Below are positions 57,565 through 60,172 of a stretch of DNA of 60,172 bases, piece by piece; the first letter of the stretch is position 1, and every line of letters starts with the position of its first letter. The stretch comes from Sporolactobacillus shoreicorticis (GTDB lineage: Bacteria > Bacillota > Bacilli > Bacillales > Sporolactobacillaceae), in contig NZ_JAMXWM010000029.1 in NCBI RefSeq assembly GCF_024125445.1, positions 1 through 60,172 of the forward strand, given 5' to 3'. The notes under the pieces were generated by a model that did no database searches, was not told where the DNA came from, and was given only the letters and a program-made list of their open reading frames with translations. The translations under genes were made by a program, and so were the position numbers.

Positions 57565-57591
57565 GACAGTTATTTGTTTGATTATTATGAT
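57563..57591 (+). promoter_or_regulatory. Promoter of the tetR-type gene
   Basis: Perfect -35 TTGACA (57563-57568) and -10 TATGAT (57586-57591) with a 17-base spacer, 31 bases before the ATG. Confidence 0.85.
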
Positions 57592-57622
57592 TGGAGTAAG
57601 GTACGACTTTGGAGGTATATGT

Positions 57623-58258
57623 ATGGTACAAAAAAGAAGCACCCGTATCCCGCAGCAGAAAAGATCGATTGAGAAAAAGCAGCGGATTATGGATGCTGCT
57701 CGTCGCTCATTTAATCAAAATGGTTATTTTAGTACAACGACTGCGGATATTGCCAAGGAAGCCAATCTATCTGTCGGCAGCATTTACGCCTACTTTACCG
57801 ACAAAAAGGATATTCTGCTCTCCTGCATGGAACAATTCAGCCATGAAATCTATGAGCATTTTAACGAAGAACTTGGTCGTATTCCCGAAGACTATGATAT
57901 CGTCGAACTGACGCGAAAAATTATTCAAATTACCGTGCATCAGCATAAACAGCAAAGCTTGCTCTATCATAACGAAATCACAGCACTTCAATATCGTGAC
58001 GCCGATGTCGCCAATTACTTTATCCAAATTCAACAAAAAATGGCCGATCTTTTCACGAAGTCAATTGAAGCTCACGGTTATGTTCTCACCCATCCTCATG
58101 AGCAGATTTTTATACTCTTTCGTATGTTGGAGGGGCTGCAGGATCAGCTGGCCTTTAATCAACGCCCTGATTTAAATCCGGATGTTCTAGTTGATGAAGC
58201 GGTACAGCTGATCCTCAGCACAGTGACACGTGTAAAGAAGGATACGCGGTCATCATGA
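57623..58258 (+). CDS. TetR/AcrR-family repressor
   Basis: About 211 aa. The N-terminal HTH (residues about 20-65: FNQNGYFSTTTADIAKEANL, SVGSIYAYFTDKKDIL) is typical TetR; the C-terminal ligand/dimer domain is helical. ATG with GGAGG seven bases upstream; an in-frame start 20 codons earlier lies in the promoter. It probably represses the divergent exporter and itself and is released by a compound that the exporter would pump out. Confidence 0.9.
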   Translation: MVQKRSTRIPQQKRSIEKKQRIMDAARRSFNQNGYFSTTTADIAKEANLSVGSIYAYFTDKKDILLSCMEQFSHEIYEHFNEELGRIPEDYDIVELTRKIIQITVHQHKQQSLLYHNEITALQYRDADVANYFIQIQQKMADLFTKSIEAHGYVLTHPHEQIFILFRMLEGLQDQLAFNQRPDLNPDVLVDEAVQLILSTVTRVKKDTRSS

Positions 58259-58566
58259 GAGCAAGCACCGGCCCTGTTTTGCAGCTGATGGTTTAATCAG
58301 GTTCGCATTTGGCAGCTTCGTACTCCGTCTTCTTCTTGACCATAAGAAAGAGATGAAGAAATTAAATTTCACGCCAATCTTCTGCCACAAATGCTTCTCT
58401 AAGATAAATCAGGGGAGAATAAAAGTACGATTTATATTAGCGTTTTCATGATCCTGTGCTACGATTGGTTCGCCGTGTCTCTCTTTCCTTTGGTTTTCGA
58501 TTTTTCGTTGTTCAATCGCGTCTCAATTTTCGGTTTGAATTTACTCGATCGGTTCAATCCCATCAA
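58259..58566. other. Intergenic region without recognised feature
   Basis: Roughly 300 bases between the tetR-type gene and the SDR gene terminator. I see no frame, RNA or promoter that I can support. Confidence 0.4.
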
Positions 58567-58607
58567 GTAAAAATAGGCACTCGTTCAGCGATTTCTAAAC
58601 GAGCGCG
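58567..58607 (-). terminator. Terminator of the SDR gene
   Basis: GCGCTCGTTTA pairs with TGAACGAGTGC on the minus strand around an 8-base loop, with TATTTTTAC behind it, just past the SDR stop codon. Confidence 0.7.
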
Positions 58608-58622
58608 TTGAATCGTAACAAC

Positions 58623-59384
58623 TTAAGGGATCAGGTCATCTACATCATAAATACAGCCATTTTCCACTTGACCGTTGAGCATCAGGTTCACAAGTGCATG
58701 GGCCACTTCTCCTGGCTGTCTTAATTTATCTTCACTCTTAAATGACTTAAAGGTTTCGATTTCAGCGAATGCATCCGGAGACGATTGACGAATTGTACCC
58801 TGCATGTCGGTATTCATGATTCCCAGACTGAAAGCGGCCATACAATGTCGGCTATTGATCTGATTTTGCTCAAGGCCAGCCGCTTTTGTATGTAAATTGA
58901 TTGCTGCCTTGGTTGCACCATAAATGCTCCATCCGTAAATCGGCCGTTCTGCCGCTCCGGAGGTAACATTCATAATTGATACATCCATGGCACGATGAGC
59001 CAATTGCTTTAACAACATATTATTAATAAGTAACGGTGCAAGTACATTCAAATGCACGGATTTTCTGATCGCTTGGTTATCAAGATGGCCCAATCGCTCG
59101 ATCGGCTCGACTGTGCCCGCATTATTCACCACGTATACCTTCCCCGGTACCCGGCCAATGATTTCCGTGCAGACATCAATCATTGCCCGCTCTACAGCGG
59201 ATTCATGCGTCAAATCAAGCGACAGATAATGAAACGACCTGCCATATTTTGCGTTTAATTTTCGCATTGCTTCATTGCGGCTCCGTGACAATCCGATCAC
59301 GTCCAATCCATGCGAACAAAAAAGGTTCGCCGTCTCAAAACCAAGTCCCTTCGACGCACCGGTAACTACCGCTACATTTACCAT
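58623..59384 (-). CDS. Short-chain dehydrogenase (YueD-like)
   Basis: A 253-aa Rossmann-fold reductase. NADP-binding TGASKGLGFE at residues 9-18, NNAG near 89, catalytic Ser in NVTSGAAERP and YGATK near 155-159. Most similar in feel to YueD (benzil reductase) and sepiapterin reductases. In the late motif AFSLGIMNTDMQ a Leu replaces the usual Pro (SPG), and upstream NSRHC is atypical, so local change is possible. Substrate unknown. Confidence 0.82.
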   Translation of the reverse strand: MVNVAVVTGASKGLGFETANLFCSHGLDVIGLSRSRNEAMRKLNAKYGRSFHYLSLDLTHESAVERAMIDVCTEIIGRVPGKVYVVNNAGTVEPIERLGHLDNQAIRKSVHLNVLAPLLINNMLLKQLAHRAMDVSIMNVTSGAAERPIYGWSIYGATKAAINLHTKAAGLEQNQINSRHCMAAFSLGIMNTDMQGTIRQSSPDAFAEIETFKSFKSEDKLRQPGEVAHALVNLMLNGQVENGCIYDVDDLIP

Positions 59385-59410
59385 TCATTCACCCCACATG
59401 TTAAACCGAT

Positions 59411-59980
59411 CTACTCAATTTTCTCTTCTTCAAAATAAATACGGTTCACTCGACAGCTATCATAAGTGAGTGCAAATTCAAGCTTCAGTCCCCGTTTATG
59501 ATCAACATAGCCAATCAGTTTTTCGTCTAATCCATCGTCAAAATAGGTATAATAATCGTTCCCATACTTTGAAAGGACTGTCTTCTCCGTGTCGCCGAGC
59601 CGGATACCTTTACTTGTCTTCAATTGATTGTTAAATTCATTTAAATACGCGCCACCAGAACCCGTTGTCCCTTCAACAATAAAGCGAACAATCGAGCCTT
59701 GATCATGTCCGGACGGAATCGAAGCCGTTTCCATTCTTTTTTTCCAATGATAATAGTCGTATAGTTCATTGTCTTCTTTTCCATGCGGATTGCCATAAAG
59801 ACGCCGGAACGATGCATCGTTGATTGAATCATGGACGGTGTATCCGCCAATGGACTCACCGGAAAGATCCACCGAATGAGTTAACTTATCTGGTGCCCAT
59901 GAGTGAATCAAATAGAGGGCAGGCAAAATGAAGAGGAGCAATATGAATACGGCTATAGCTGTCCAAATTAATGGTTTCAT
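59411..59980 (-). CDS. Membrane-anchored protein of unknown function
   Basis: About 189 aa with one N-terminal helix (MKPLIWTAIAVFILLLFILP) and an extracellular domain containing DASFRRLYGNP and GDTEKTVLSKYGNDYYTYFDD, a pattern often seen in small secreted regulatory or SH3-like proteins of Bacillota. I do not recognise the family. The ATG at 59980 has GAGGGGGATGG upstream. It lies 26 bases upstream of the SDR gene and may be co-transcribed. Confidence 0.7.
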   Translation of the reverse strand: MKPLIWTAIAVFILLLFILPALYLIHSWAPDKLTHSVDLSGESIGGYTVHDSINDASFRRLYGNPHGKEDNELYDYYHWKKRMETASIPSGHDQGSIVRFIVEGTTGSGGAYLNEFNNQLKTSKGIRLGDTEKTVLSKYGNDYYTYFDDGLDEKLIGYVDHKRGLKLEFALTYDSCRVNRIYFEEEKIE

Positions 59981-60063
59981 TCTACCATCCCCCTCATCCA
60001 ATAAGTTTCGACTTTAATGCCTTGCGTTTCTTGACACAAATATCTTAGTCCCTAGCTAATCGG

Positions 60064-60172
60064 TCAAATCAGTACCTGACCGTCCGATACTTCCGCGGAA
60101 CTGAGACCCGACAGGTTCCCGGTTATATACTTCTGATTATTGTTTTCGGTACGGAAAAGACCTCTCCCCATT
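60064..60172 (-). CDS. Possible 3' end of a gene entering from the right
   Basis: A frame open from the window edge for 35 codons to TGA at 60064, ending SAEVSDGQVLI. Codon composition looks coding, but the stretch is too short to recognise. It could also be chance. Confidence 0.25.
   Translation of the reverse strand, partial: MGRGLFRTENNNQKYITGNLSGLSSAEVSDGQVLI

Noticed and set aside
60010-60172. Structured RNA at the right edge
   Set aside because: GC-rich patches are present, but no stems or known core could be assembled; a partial reading frame explains it equally well.
1-60172. CRISPR arrays, insertion sequences, prophage genes
   Set aside because: No regular spacer/repeat array and no transposase or phage structural gene was found in the window.

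Overview
The window comes from a low-to-mid GC, endospore-forming member of the Bacillota (Bacillales). The evidence is the run ywzB-ywmB-murA-spoIID-spoIIQ, a GerW/YtfJ-type spore protein, a B. subtilis-like yuk/yue type VII secretion (T7SSb) locus, a nupNOPQ-like nucleoside importer, a ywrABD-like cluster and a canonical SAM-I riboswitch. The mix of homologues would fit a Sporolactobacillus-like lineage, but that genus is a guess and cannot be settled from sequence reading alone.

Layout. 1-9.6 kb: manganese-dependent pyrophosphatase, a PsiE-like protein, a small HTH regulator/membrane-protein pair with tandem operators, the metNIQ methionine importer behind a SAM-I riboswitch, galE, and a polyphosphate pair (ppx/gppA-like and PPK2). 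9.6-17.6 kb: a UPF0210/ACT pair, tRNA-Gly(CCC), a histidine phosphatase and the nup importer. 18-24 kb: small conserved genes (Lin0512 family, GerW/YtfJ, MazG-like), an HTH-membrane regulator, a niacin-transporter-like MFS gene whose promoter carries a perfect 8-4-8 palindrome, an NAD(P)H quinone-reductase-like flavoprotein, a frameshifted DUF975 gene and a lipoprotein. 24.1-39.1 kb: a complete T7SSb locus read right to left (yukE, yukD, essB/yukC, essC/yukBA, esaA/yueB, essA/yueC). It is followed by a translationally coupled effector module (four small accessory genes, a 523-aa polymorphic toxin and a putative immunity gene) and by the wreck of a second toxin copy. 39.1-40.3 kb: a gene-poor, AT-rich gap. 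40.3-46.9 kb: a sulfate uptake and assimilation operon (sbp, cysT, cysW, cysA, cysH, sat, cysC) in which cysW carries an in-frame amber codon. 47-50 kb: a split chromate transporter pair and a YwrD-like gamma-glutamyltransferase. 50-55 kb: the sporulation/cell-wall block. 55.3-58.3 kb: a DHA2-type MFS exporter broken by a 2-bp frameshift, divergent from a TetR-family regulator with two matching operators. 58.6-60.2 kb: a YueD-like short-chain reductase, a membrane-anchored protein and the edge of another reading frame.

How the parts work together. The T7SS core genes match the B. subtilis order. The effector module appended to them shows modular toxin evolution: the intact toxin and the broken copy share a nearly identical middle region, then diverge abruptly at the start of an AT-rich C-terminal tip, and the intact tip is followed directly by an AT-rich candidate immunity gene. 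Three genes elsewhere (cysW, the DHA2 exporter, DUF975) carry single disabling lesions, so either this genome is decaying or the assembly has local errors. Raw reads would decide. Motif recognition here is by eye; family names are recollections of known families, not search results.
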